A stretch of DNA of 64,000 nt, taken from assembly GCA_032622095.1 (NCBI GenBank), contig CP136061.1, positions 133,494,087 through 133,558,086 on the forward strand. The letters run 5' to 3'. The position numbers were made by a program, and so were the translations under genes. This stretch comes from Siphonodentalium dalli (lineage: Eukaryota; Mollusca; Scaphopoda; Gadilida; Siphonodentaliidae). Positions 25,066 through 37,173 of this stretch are shown here, one piece after another (within the stretch, counting starts at the first letter, position 1; each line of letters begins with the position of its first letter). The notes under the pieces are model-generated. The model made no database searches. It saw nothing but the letters and a program-made list of their open reading frames with translations, and was not told the origin of the DNA.

Positions 25066-25312
25066 TACGAGATGTAATAACATACAGCAAATTGTACCAA
25101 AAAGACGAATCAATATTTGTTTTTAAATCCGCGTTGTGTTCTGTCCATTTATTCCCTGTCCACGTGTTTGAATCCGTTTCATATCCGTGGGCATACAACG
25201 CATGGCATATTATATATATGGTTTGAAGTCAGGCGATAAATTAATCTGAATTACTCTGACTGTAGCAACAACTTTACAATGAACTATTTCACGTCAACAT
25301 ACAATTTTTCAG

Positions 25313-26289
25313 GGCATGGCACCATGTTCTGTTACACATCATCACAAGTCACAGCAATTGCCAATTTACCGGAGTGGCGAGGAATCATCGTTGGAGCCCA
25401 AGCCTCGGCATATGCAATGAGTTCCCTTGTATTCTCGCAAATTCACGCCAATTTCTTTGAGGACACGAGAGGCGGAAAAGACGTCAGAACAAATTTTGAA
25501 AACTACATAATACTGCTGCTAGTGTGTTTTGTTGTCATAGATACACTATGTGTTGTGTTTTGTAAATTTTACATTAACGACAAATTGTTGAATAAAAGAT
25601 CGGACGAAATCCAGTATCTGCTGCCAGATGATGACGAAGAACATTCCAAAATGAAACGTTTAAAGAAGATACTGGGCATTTTCTCGAGCCGGGCTTACAT
25701 CATATATATGGTGTCGTTCATTTCTCTGGTGTCTGTGACACTAACTGGATTTAACAACACAACTATAGTAACGAAATCTCTGAACACAACTCACATCAAC
25801 GAAACGGCATTCCTTTGTTATAGCATTGGCGGAACACTCACTTGCTTGCCCGTCGGAATTCTGGCCAATAAAGCTGGAAATAGACGAATATATATATTAC
25901 ACGTCGCTGGAATTATCACCCTCACTAGCTTCATTATGTTGTGCGTTGCCAGTGACAACACTTACGCGTTCACCGTGGCTACCATGTTGATGTCGATAGG
26001 CGTTGGATTTATTTTTGCTGTCGTTCCAACGGAACTCGCTGTGCGTTTTGGAATGGCTAACTTCGGAACAATATTCGGTGCCATGAGGGCTCTGCAGTGT
26101 CTAATTAACTTTCTAATCGGATATGTTTATGGATATCTCTATGAAAGGAACATCCACGGGGAAGGTGAAATAGACTGCTATGGAATTCCGTGTATCCTTC
26201 CGGGATATGTATTCCTACTAACAATCACATGCGTGTCTCTATTGGCAACAACAGTGGCTATTGCCTGCCCCAGATGTTTGAGTATATGA
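25313..26289 (+). CDS. MFS transporter (nodulin-like/NFD4 type), terminal exon
   Basis: Largest exon of the transporter: acceptor AATTTTTCAG before 25313, stop TGA at 26287-26289. It encodes assembled residues 119-443, covering helices 4-12. HGTMFCYTSSQ completes helix 4. EWRGIIVGAQASAYAMSS is helix 5, in the position where the family has the conserved RGI/VxG segment. YIILLLVCFVVIDTLC is helix 6. A charged cytosolic loop (residues ~200-240, with DDDEEHSKMKR) separates the two six-helix halves. LANKAGNRR near residues 302-310 is the second-half copy of the MFS loop motif. The C terminus follows helix 12 with no tail. Potential N-glycosylation sites (NNT, NTT, NET) cluster between helices 7 and 8. 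It is an integral membrane permease; the substrate is unknown. No canonical AATAAA lies close downstream. Confidence 0.88.
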
Positions 26290-26514
26290 ACACATCCCCA
26301 ACTAATTAGAATGTTAGTTTTGCCACATTGCCAGGATCCTCATCGCTTTAGTTAGACTCCAAGTTACATTTAAACAACGAAGACATTGTTCGGTTAAGCA
26401 GGTGGTTTAACAGGTGATTTATTTGTACCAAATTACAATAGGATTGGAGTACAAGTTATAACCACGTAATGGAGCACATCTCCCCACAATAACACACATG
26501 CACACACATATGTT

Positions 26515-26899
26515 TTAACCCTTTACTCAACAGAACGGTCATGTGCCAATGCATTCTCTTGTCAAAGAATGTAGAAAAATATTATAAAAATTGTTTAAAA
26601 ATGTAAGAAAAAATTATAAAATTGTTAAAGAATGTAAGAAAAAATGGTAAAAAGTGTTAAAAAAAGATTTGTTTTAGGCCAATGCATTCTCTTATATATG
26701 CGAGGCGACCTATGGTCGACTCGCATATATAAGAGAATGCATTGGCACAGGGCATAACTGTAACCATCACAATGTGGTCAATGAACCGGTTCCAATGATA
26801 TCCATATTTGTATGGTGTTATTGAGACAGACCGAAGATATTTTAGATTGTTGAAGCTTTATTTGGGTGTTTTTGGCCGTTTTGTTGGGTAAAGGGTTAA
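26515..26899. mobile_element. TTAA-flanked MITE, copy 4 (same family as copy 3)
   Basis: TTAA at 26515-26518 and 26896-26899 flanks CCCTTTACTCAACAGAACGG on the left and GTTGGGTAAAGGG on the right. The left hairpin module is collapsed to one partial arm (26540-26555); the right module (26678-26746) is intact. It begins about 225 bp past the transporter stop codon, so it could lie in the 3' UTR. Confidence 0.78.
26678..26746. repeat. 69-nt hairpin module, copy 4
   Basis: Same orientation and loop (ACCTATGGT) as 11371-11439, with CACAGGGCATAACTG following as in that copy. Confidence 0.8.
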
Positions 26900-27509
26900 C
26901 AAGATGGTGGAGAATATTAATAACAGTAATAACTACATGTTGGGGTTGCCGACCTCATGGTCCTGAACGATATCATGGGTATAATGTCGAACAGTTTTGC
27001 TTATCATTTGAAACGTTTGCTTTCAGAAATATTTGTTTTCGACGATGCTTAATAGTAGTTTGTTCCGACTGTGGGAGATGTGTGGAATGCCACTGCATGG
27101 GGAGATGGTTGATATTCAGAATTATTGCACACCCATTGACGCTAGGTATTCAACAGAATCACAGCCATTTGAATACATATTATTGTATACCTCCAGTGGA
27201 ATTCAAGCCGGAACTATTTTTGTTGACTTTGTCGCCAAAAAAATATGACATACATTACATTACGTCAACGATCCGCTTCGGGTGATGCCCCGATCATTAC
27301 TGGTTATTCGTAATTCTAATGCACTTAAGCCAATATACCCCCAGAAACATCACATATTTGCGGGGGGGGGGGGGGTATTCATGATAACCTGTCGCAATGT
27401 ATAGTCCGGCTCACCGCTTCAATGTTAGATATTCCTACGTGCCAATATTGCCGTCAGATGAATTCCTAATCTCGTCCATGCCCAATCCAGCTCCGTTCAC
27501 TGTTCCGTT

Positions 27510-27640
27510 TCTCTCCATGACGTCACCCTTACGCAGTACATACCGGCGACGTTGCGGAGTAGATGTATAGAGTTGGCGCCAGGTCTACTGACTTCCGTCA
27601 CTAGCTCGTTGCTATATAAACAAACCAGCGGCGTCGCTTT
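27510..27640 (+). promoter_or_regulatory. Candidate core promoter (CRE-like site plus TATA box)
   Basis: TGACGTCA at about 27519 is followed roughly 90 bp later by GCTATATAAAC, a good TATA box, in a locally more CpG-rich stretch (27470-27640) than its surroundings. I cannot identify a gene starting downstream, so this is a sequence-motif call only. A poly-G run sits upstream at about 27361. Confidence 0.3.
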
Positions 27641-28144
27641 TGTCGAAATTTGACATTCAGTTCATTCGCCCTGTATACATGTACTTGCAGAAAACACAAA
27701 ACACCACACCGTTATATCCTATCAATATCATTGTCTCGATATCATTTGACCAAATTTCTTGACATGAAACCGCGACAGACACGGCGTGAAATACATCTCA
27801 TTGAGTAAACAATTTTCCATTGTTTCAATTCAACTTCAAGTTCGCGGTAAAATAAAAACCGCAATTTGTAAGTGGTAAACATCTGAAAAAGACATCAGGT
27901 ACATGCAGAAACTAATTGTTGTGCATATTTATTTCTATTCGAGGTGGCAATTTTTCATCTTTATCAGCATTTTTAACGGATAAAAGCGATGCAATCGATG
28001 GACTATATTTTATCCAGCGCATTAAAATTAAAACAAAAAGTCGTGAATTGGCCGAATGTTTTCTATGTCTGTACATTTCATCGATAATTACAAGGCATGT
28101 ACACGTGTGTCGAAATAAATTTTTAATTTCGAAGAGAATTAGAA

Positions 28145-28305
28145 TGGGGATAACGGTGTGGTGTTTTGTGATTTCGGAAAGGTACAGGACGAATATATTG
28201 TGGCAAATACTCCGCCGTCGCCCATTAACTAAATCTGACACAGTATATTCGCCCTGTACTTTCCGAAATCACAAAACACCACACCGTTATCCCCTAAGTC
28301 TAAAG
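28145..28305. repeat. Palindromic element, GATAACGGTGTGGTG arms
   Basis: GGGGATAACGGTGTGGTGTT at the left end is complemented by AACACCACACCGTTATCCCC at the right end. The next segments, GATTTCGGAAAGGTACAGG and CCTGTACTTTCCGAAATC, also pair. A related half copy lies at about 27665-27722 (ATTCGCCCTGTA, CACCACACCGTTAT). Overlapping frames here reflect the palindrome. Confidence 0.7.
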
Positions 28306-28317
28306 TTACAATAAAGT

Positions 28318-28612
28318 TAGCTATATAATATAGAATCAATGAAGATGACAGTAAATGATTGAACACATCTGACATAGCGGTGTAGAATAAACCCAGAACA
28401 CAGCTAGCTTCATAATCTCAAACAGTTTATAGAACTCTTTACGTTCGGTGCATAGTTAAATTTCGCTAGAGCTATGTATACGATCGCGCGAAATATATCC
28501 TTGCGCCGTCCGTAACTCATTCGATAAAATATGCTCGATTAAGATGCGCCTTGAGTTCTGTTTATTTATAAAATCGTTATCGTCCAATCTGTCATGAAGT
28601 TTCTTTCTTTGT
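28318..28612 (+). repeat. Dispersed repeat, GCGCCGTCCG type, copy 2
   Basis: Second copy of the repeat at 24110-24390, moderately diverged and in the same orientation. No coding function seen. Confidence 0.55.
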
Positions 28613-29943
28613 GTCAGCAGATCTGACACGTGTATAATAAATTTAGGCCCCACACACATTTTTACGAACGTATGAACATTCACTGTGACGCTACTTTAAA
28701 CGCATTGCCTCGACTGAGAGTGTTTTGCAATAAAGCTGACTTAATCAGGGTTGGAGATTGATCCTTTGAGAAAACAGCGTGTTAGTTATATACACGAAGT
28801 ATTTCTCGATATATTTTGTTTTTTTTCCCGCATAATTATGTTTGGTTGCATCACTATCACACGGTACAATCGTTTCGACGATTCTACGACCAATTCCACG
28901 ATTCTGCGGCTTGACAACCACGGTGCTACGGCAGTTTAACGATTCTGCGACCTTATTATACGTGATATTTTATCACAAACTTAGATAAAGGGGGTTTTTA
29001 CTGAATTGAGACGATAAAAGCGGGCTTCTTCTTGTATTCGTCGTGTAGAGTAGACGTTGCAGGTCCACCGGGTTGACTCACGGATACGAAGATGAGATCT
29101 ATACATAAAATGAGTCACAATCGGCTCGGTAAAATCTGGATAATCAGATAAAACCGCGAACTGATTGCAAAAAGTCATTTCTTGGGCTACAAAGGGACCT
29201 TAACAGTGCGAAAATTAACATCCAACGTAAGCTTTGATAAGCATAAATGTATTATTTGTCAAATTCGTACCTCTGTTGACGCAATATTCGATTAAACTAA
29301 ACACAGAAATGCAGTAAAAATGTCAACTATTTGGCTTCGACCATGACAACGACGATTGTGCGACTCGTTGAACGGTAATTTTCATTTGTATACGACGTAT
29401 CTGTCACTGATCGGGCAGCTTAGTTCTGCGTGTAAGCCCATTATCAATAATGTTTGGAACTGTGCCTTCGTTATACAATTCAATATAGTACTGTGTATTT
29501 ACTGGTCCCCACATACATGTGAAGATATAGAGACCAAGTCACATAAGATATTTGTCGCTAAACGAGCATTCTTAGATTAGAACATGATAAAATGCCCTGA
29601 ACATTTTCCTTCTTAGTGCACCCAGCGGTTTTGTAATTTCTGTAAAAAAATTTACTTGTTCATACGAAAATGTCACCACTTAGCCTACCATAACATGAGT
29701 TATTTTAGTCATATTCTGATTAGCAGGTAGGCCCTGCATATAAAGATGTCCTCGAAAAAATTATTGATCGTTTATTTACTTTTATAAAGGTGTTTGTATG
29801 AAAGTATTAGTTAAAATTCTTCGAAAGAGGGGGCAGGTGTGGTTATCAGAAACTGAAAAATAATGAGCAACAATTTAAAAAAAATAAAAATTAAAGGGAT
29901 AGATAACAGAAAAATTGCGATTTTAGTATACATGTCAAAGTTC

Positions 29944-29993
29944 TGGAGGTAGTCTACATGTCAAAGTTCTGGAGGTGCATTCCATATATGGAT
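29944..29993 (+). repeat. Short tandem direct repeat
   Basis: ACATGTCAAAGTTCTGGAGG occurs twice in succession, about 25 bp apart, inside the larger TIR element. Confidence 0.6.
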
Positions 29994-30767
29994 TTTTTAA
30001 TATTCATGAAATACATGCCCGCGTTCACGGAAAATATATAGTGGTAATTAAGGACGGATAATAATGATTTATAACGAGTTATGTTGGGATATAACATTTT
30101 ATAAAACGAGTTTAATAACTGTGTTTATACCTTTTTTTAAATATCAAAATCCTTAAAAGAAGCTGAAAATGCATGCAGAATGGATATACTTACGGCGTCG
30201 CGGCCCAGACGCTTCACAAACGTATACGACAGTATAGCACACTCTGGCTGGCGGCGAAAAAATATAGTCCCACAATTTGCCTCTTTGTTTTTGTATCTAT
30301 TTTCGTCAATGCAAAGAAGTTGGACAACAATTTGCAATATCTAGTGTTGGTGTCATGCGAGGCTTTTCGAAAATAGTATTAATCCGCGCGGTCATTGCTG
30401 GTGTGATGTCAAGTATCCCGGGAAGCACGCTACTATTCGCCATTTAGTGGATATTAGGAAATATGCAATGGCTCTTTTAATGATACAATATATTCAATTT
30501 TGCCAAAATGAAAAAATACATTTAAAATGGAACATTATTTTGTCTCGAAGTTGTCTTTACTTCCTCTTGTGTTGTGGTAAGGAAATAAATATTATTTTTT
30601 TTAATCGCAGTTTTTTTTTAGCTCGTTTTCCTTGTTAAAATGTGGTTATGTGATCAAGTGGATTTCAAATTCGTCCCAATTGTATGCAATTTATTAACCT
30701 CGTCCATTAAAGTCGGTTCAAGCCTCGATAAGATCAGCTCGAATAAACTCATTAGAGATTATCTATC

Positions 30768-30870
30768 CTCCCTCCCCTCTCTCTCCCTTCCTCCCTCTCC
30801 CCCTCTCTCTCTCCCTCTCACCCTTCCCTCCCCTCTCACCCTCTCTCTCTCTCTCCCTCTATATATACAT
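30768..30870 (+). repeat. CT-rich microsatellite/low-complexity tract
   Basis: About 95 bp of CCCTCTCT/CTCTCTCC sequence followed by TATATACATATATG. The open frame through it is low complexity and not a gene. Confidence 0.85.
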
Positions 30871-32829
30871 ATATGTATATATTATCATCTCCGATACCTG
30901 GATGTCAAAATATGGAATTATACTCAAAACAAAATTATTTTAAATGTGGAGTTAATTTCTAAGGCGACCCTTCCCCAACATCGATACCACAACGCAACTG
31001 AGAATAAGACATGTTGACGATAAGAAAATACCGAGGCATTGTGAGTCGGCTGCTAGTTAGGCGTACAGACAGACGGAAGGAAAGTTGGATAGGCGGAAAG
31101 GCAATTTAAATCATATAATGTGTGGTACACAGATATGGAAATTAAACCTGTACAGTATAGCAATATACGATTCGACATTACTTTATTTTCCTCAGCTGGC
31201 TCCAAATAAAAGAGTCTTAATCTCGTAGCCTTGATGTGACTCATATGCGTATTCATGTCTATTATAAATAGCGAGCATGACATTCACTATAGAAAGCGAC
31301 TTCTCGTGAGCACAGGTTAATGAAATTTCAATTGCTGGTCGCACAATCGTCGTTGTCATAGTTGACTACTCGGCGTTGTCAATTAAGTGCGATGATACCC
31401 CCGCAAATATGGACACAGCGCCATCAATCACAGAACTGAGGTGAACATTAGTTGTGAAAAATTACCCAAAGACGTATGGCTATGTTATTATTTGGTTTCC
31501 ACTCAATTTAAAGGACGTTATATATATATTCTCAACTCTAAAGACGAATTTCACACAGTGATGTGTGTAAAACCAAAACAACCGGTCTATTTATGTCAAA
31601 GATTATGTATTGTTGTGCTAACTGTCTAGTGCTGAATTCTTTACAGATTATCGAATCGAAGATCGCCGTACCTAATAGAAATATAATATATGGTACATTC
31701 CTGTCCGTATTTCTGGAATTATTCATTTCTCAATGTTTTTTTCGTGTTTATCGCATCAGCCTGGTCGCAGAATCGTTAAACCGCCGTAGCACCGTGGTTG
31801 TCAAGCCGCAGAATCGTGGAATTGGTCGTAGAATCGTCAAAACGATTGTGCCGTGTGACTATAAGACACATTAACCTATGCAGCCACTTCCGGCACTAAC
31901 TAGGGCTTGAACAGCGGTGTGGAGATAACTTAGAAAGACATTCCGTGCATTGATCGAGATATTGCCGAAAAATCACGCTCGATGGCAGAATATAACACTA
32001 TACGACGTGTTGCTGTATAAACTGGCATTTTTTGTTGATTTCTTTGTCGAATAAAGTCGCTCAAATGTGCGGATACAAATATATATGCAAATGTGTGAGT
32101 ATATATACACGCGTATCTATAGAGTAAACCAGCTGAGTCGATTCTCCCTTCCCCGGAATGTTATACAACCGCACACAAATAACGGGGGGGGGTAATAATA
32201 AGGAAAATCTTACATATTTTATTTCCGGCTTTTGTCGGTTACTATTTGTTCTGCATTATTCGGAGAAACGAGACACTGGACTGTCATATTGATGTGGAAA
32301 TTTGCCATAACAAATTAGAAGCGTAATATAAAAAACGTTTTGATTTAATTACATTATGTGCACTGATCAGACCACCACGCAGCGTATCGAGGGGAGGGAA
32401 CACACCTTCCAGTTTGGCATAATGCCATTCTCAACGACGCGAGAGGGAAGCGGAAAAATGGCCCATCGTTGAGAATGAGTGCAATGCTTGACAACGCTGC
32501 TGTTGTTGCTGTTCCTTACTAAGAGGAGTAACTCTAGTGTTTGTTTTCTGGAATGTCATGCTCTTGCAGATCTAACATGGGTAATTAGTGTGGTCATGGG
32601 AGAGTTGAACCAGGAAGAAATTGGACACAAGCTGATTTCGGTGACATTCGACGCGGAAAAACTCAGGAACAACCTATCCAAAATCCAATGGGAAAATTCA
32701 CGATCCAAGATGGCGTCCAACTTGGCTGTTTGTTTCGGAAAATGCTAAATTTCTGCAGTAGGTGCTCCGATTACTGCCAACTTCGTAACAAATTGAAATA
32801 TACACAAACAGTGCTTAATCCCTAAATCA

Positions 32830-34925
32830 TATCTGTAGAATGTCTGTCCCAAAATGGCCGCCAAAAATGACAAAGTCGAATGAAATTTACATTTTGTGCA
32901 ACATTGAATAACTAGTTTTAGAGTGAACAAACTCTCGATTTATGCGAAGAAGAATGATTGCAGAGTATAATAAGGGAAACTGTTGATGATGTACCAATAT
33001 CTCACTAGAAAGCAAGCGAAAGCACGGTCTCGTGGAACGGTTAAATCTGGACTTTTGGGTGCAAAGAAACGGAAAGATAGCGAAGTTGTATCTGTACTTT
33101 TTATCTTGAATCGTGTGATATATGTGTAATTAAACAGTTAAATGTGATTTAGTATGGAATTGTACTATTTAGTGTGGTTGTTGGAGTTGGGTTTGGGGAT
33201 CAACCCGGGAGAAATTGAATACAAGCTGATTGTGGTGTCATTCCACGCGGAAAAGCCTCAGGTGCAAAATATCCAAAATCCGCAAAAATCGGATTTGTGG
33301 AAACTTTGTTATCCAAGATGGTGTCCAACATGGTTGCCTATATTACATCAGTTCTCACAATTAGTCATTATACGATATATTGTGGCATCGTAATTATACA
33401 GCTATGCCAATTTGTGTGAAATAATAGTATAGGAGATAATAGAGTTAAAACGGGACAGAAAATAACACAATCGTGGCTACGAAATTGCTATCAAAATGGC
33501 CGCAACCCAAGCCATACCACGAAGAAAGCAACATATTGAATAACCATCTAGGAGTGAAAATACGTATTGGTAATATACAAGTATGTTGTTCAGTGTCGTT
33601 AGAGGTACACACATCATTACAACAGATCATTCTGAAGGATTTATCGGTCACTACAACACAAGTCAAAACCCAATGATTTACGTCTGGATTTTCTACTTAT
33701 CCGGCATCCAACTGTCGAGCCAAATATAATAAGTTCGGGTATGCAACACACGAAGTAATGTTTCGCCATGCATTGTATGGTAGTTCATTTGGCATTATTA
33801 TTATTGAATGTAATGCAGAAAATGAAGAATCCCTTACGATATGCAAACTAGTTAAATTTCCGGAATGTACAGCACTGTCCGTGATAATAAATCATACACA
33901 TATGTCGCAATGCTTATGATACTGTAAAAAAGCACCCATATCTTCAATAGATTAGCATCGCATCTCACCAGATCAAAGAGACGGTACATCGTACAATTTA
34001 TTTAAGACTAATTTTCATGCTGCTACCAAACCGGTTTCTTAGTAGACAATTATGTTCAAATTAATCAATTGCCTCTTTACAACTGGACTACATGTATGCT
34101 ACCACGCAATGCACAGCATTAGTTTTCAGTATATTTTTGTTTGAAAATATCTTACCATTACCACCCTCGTACTCCTACTAAATATCAGGTGATCATCATT
34201 TAAAGATGTTATTTCAACGTGGTTTCGTGTGTAGCAGCTATGTGTAGCATTTGGGGAGAAGGGTTAAAAGCGGTATTGCGATTGCAGAAAAGGTAGTAAG
34301 TTTCGCGTATATGTGGCCTTGGTGAATACAAATTCCAGTTATATACACAGTCTCTGGCACAGAGTATGTAGGCAATTTTGGTCAAGTTTAGAACTTATTG
34401 AAGATAGTCTATAGTACTCCTGTGTGTTTTGATAAATTGCGTCCATAGTATACAGCCATGCATTCTTGTGATAAGAGCGAAATATTCGGAAGCAACTATG
34501 AATACTATTTTGAGACACGGACAAAACTTCTCTGAGTACATATACATTTCTTCTTCTAGAAAAGGTCACATAATCAATACATCCATACTAAATCCAATTT
34601 AACTGTTTATTTTCACATATATCACACTATTCAAGATAAACAGTACAGATACAACTGTGTTATCTTTCCGTTTCTGGGCACCAAAAAGTCCAGATTTAAC
34701 CGTTCCATGAGACAGTGCTTTCGCTTGCTCTCTCGTGAGATATATTAGAGAGAAATCGTAAATTACTTACCAAAAGTTTATCTTATACTCTGCAATCTTT
34801 CTTCCTCGCACAAATCGAGTGTTTGTTCACTCTTACAAGACTAGGTATTCAATATTGAAACGAAATATAAATTTCATTCGAGTTTGTCCATTTTGGTGGC
34901 CATTTTATACAGATATGGTTTACTA
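32830..34925. repeat. Element or pair of repeats with ~340-bp inverted arms
   Basis: The left arm (about 32860-33160) and right arm (about 34580-34925) are inverted copies. Shared words include TGCAGAGTATAA, CAAGCGAAAGCAC, AACGGTTAAATCTGGACTTT, AACGGAAAGATA and ATATCACAC. GAAATT(G/T)-type repeats with ACAAGCTGAT and CCAAGATGG at 32615-32725 and 33207-33330 are a further direct duplication. No protein domain was recognised in the interior (33.2-34.6 kb). Confidence 0.65.
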
Positions 34926-35231
34926 CTAATAGTCTGGTCAATAAACTCAAATTTTATAGTCAACCGAGAACAAATTTGGACTAAGTTGGTTTTGATACCA
35001 TTTTGAAGAGGGAATATGTCCTCTATAATATATCTAAAATCGATGTTGAGAATTTTTTTGGCAATTCAAGATGGCGTCCAAGATGGCTACCATTTTCCGT
35101 TAAGTCAATTTGATGAGATGCAATTATAGTGAGAAAATCTTGTCATATGTATACATTTTTATGAAGCCAAGACATATCGTCACCTTTTTAGAAGCAAATT
35201 TAATTTTTGAGACAGTGCAAATGTTTTGGGA

Positions 35232-35306
35232 TTGGGTGGGATTCGAACCCCGGCCCGTAAATAGGCGCCTTGTGTGTTGTATAGTCCCAGACATGCTAAA
35301 GAGCAA
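35232..35306 (-). repeat. tRNA-like SINE head or tRNA pseudogene
   Basis: In reverse complement the stretch has TAGCATGTCTGGGA, close to an A box, and GGGGTTCGAATCCC, an excellent B box/T-arm, spaced about 45 nt as in a tRNA. The sequences where the acceptor stem should be do not pair, so it is not a functional tRNA. A tRNA-derived SINE head is the best reading. Confidence 0.5.
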
Positions 35307-36024
35307 CGCTCGGCATGTTTCGGAGACGTAAATATAACATGCTACTGTGCCATATCTCCTATGGTCACCTTTTAATGACAAAATTGGAATTCCCCGTCCG
35401 AGATTACCGACAAAATGGCGGCCGGAAGTGGAAAGTGTTACGTTTTTTACTGATATCTTTAAGATCAGTTTCTACTGATTGGAACTGGTTGAGAGTTGTG
35501 AATTTATTTTTTATTTAACATGTTGACTAATTATTGGAGCAATGAAACATGTCATTCATGGGGTACCCACCCCTTCCAATCACTCAAACATTCAATTTTA
35601 CAGAACGCGGTATAACTTTTCACAAAAATCACCATGTGGATTCTAGTCAAGCAATGGGAAGACTGTGCAATGTAAGTGATGAATTCTAATTTTTTTTATG
35701 GATATTCCAACTCAATGGTAGCAAAATTGTCACTTTGGTCAAAATGGCGGCCAAAATATGAAAAATGGTAAATATTTTCACAACGTGCCATGCAACTGCT
35801 TATAAGTTGTGGTTGATGAACAAAATTGACTCTTCTCTCATATATTGCACCTTGATTAATTTGTACTATTTTAACCACTGACGTTACCAGAATTATGGGA
35901 TTTTTTAAGTAAAATAGAATTAGCTTTGGTATCATATGTATTTATTATTTTAATATGTGTTATATGTTTCACACGGGAGCATCTCACTTTGCCGACGGCT
36001 ATTGTTTCCGGGGGTACCTGCACG

Positions 36025-37173
36025 AGGTGGCAATAATCCCTTACTTCAATCATTTGCCGCTTATAGTCTATTCCTCTTTTCTTTTGGTGTTTTAATGGTT
36101 TGTCCTCTCTTTTTGTAGGTTTTTAATGATTTGTCAATTTGGGAACGAGGGTTTTGGAACCTTTGGTGCTGATTCAATGTTGATGTCAGGAAATAATGCA
36201 CCATTTGAGTTGCGTTGTTGGAAAAATGTCTTTAATCGCGTCCTGTGCCGCCTTCTCGTAGTCTGTGAACACGGTTGGTGGATTAAGCTGGATGTTGAAA
36301 TCGTTGGCCTTTTGTTTTAGTGTCTGGAAGAATCTGGCGTATGTCGCCTGATTCTTGTTCGACAGGAGTCCACACACAAGTGGCAACATCTTGTTGTCGA
36401 CGAACGCAGGTGGCAATAATCCCTTACTTCAATCATTTGCCGCTTATAGTCTATTCCTCTTTTCTTTTGGTGTTTTAATGGTTTGTCCTCTCTTTTTGTA
36501 GGTTTTTAATGATTTGTCAATTTGGGAACGAGGGTTTTGGAACCTTTGGTGCTGATTCAATGTTGATGTCAGGAAATAATGCACCATTTGAGTTGCGTTG
36601 TTGGAAAAATGTCTTTAATCGCGTCCTGTGCCGCCTTCTCGTAGTCTGTGAACACGGTTGGTGGATTAAGCTGGATGTTGAAATCGTTGGCCTTTTGTTT
36701 TAGTGTCTGGAAGAATCTGGTGTATGTCGCCTGATTCTTGTTCGACAGGAGTCCACACACAAGTGGCAACATCTTGTTGTCGACGAACGCAGGTGGCAAT
36801 AATGCCTTACTTCAATCATTTGCCGCTTATAGTTTATTCCTCTTTTCTTTTGGTGTTTTAATGGTTTGTCCTCTCTTTTTGTAGGTTTTTAATGATTTGT
36901 CAATTTGGGAACGAGGGTTTTGGAACCTTTGGTGCTGATTCAATGTTGATGTCAGGAAATAATGCACCATTTGAGTTGCGTTGTTGGAAAAATGTCTTTA
37001 ATCGCGTCCTGTGCCGCCTTCTCGTAGTCTGTGAACACGGTTGGTGGATTAAGCTGGATGTTGAAATCGTTGGCCTTTTGTTTTAGTGTCTGGAAGAATC
37101 TGGTGTATGTCGCCTGATTCTTGTTCGACAGGAGTCCACACACAAGTGGCAACATCTTGTTGTCGACGAACGC
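36025..37173. repeat. 383-bp tandem repeat, three copies
   Basis: Units start at about 36026, 36409 and 36792 (period 383) and are nearly identical; one visible change is GGCGTATG versus GGTGTATG. Each contains the last ~77 codons of the truncated transposase plus downstream sequence including a CTCTCTTTTTGTAGG tract. The third unit runs into the longer transposase frame, so units one and two are duplicates of its 3' end. Confidence 0.9.

Larger units (their letters stand above)
18670..25312 (+). other. Intron 2 of the transporter (6.6 kb)
   Basis: Bounded by the strong donor GTGAGT and the acceptor ACAATTTTTCAG. It is filled with repeats: two AATGAGGT hairpins, a long inverted pair (19523-19973 / 22844-23295), an AAGCGCAATT foldback with a nested MITE, and two dispersed repeats near the 3' end. 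I found no gene inside it. Confidence 0.65.
28854..31862. mobile_element. TIR element, ACGGCACAATCG family, copy 2 (3.0 kb)
   Basis: Ends of ~95 bp are inverted and nearly identical: left TCACACGGTACAATCGTTTC, right GAACGATTGTGCCGTGTGAC-like. Both carry GATTCTACGACCAATTCCACG and GATTCTGCGG in the same order. Inner segments match copy 1 at 8071-9575 in inverted order, e.g. AACTTAGATAAAGGGG here and CCCCTTTATCTAAGTT near 9434. The TIRs are closer to each other than to copy 1. No transposase frame is present; the element contains a CT-rich microsatellite. Confidence 0.7.

Noticed and set aside
26866-27285. 139-codon plus-strand frame downstream of the transporter
   Set aside because: It begins inside the right end of a MITE and has no recognisable motif; overlapping frame at 27033 is equally open.
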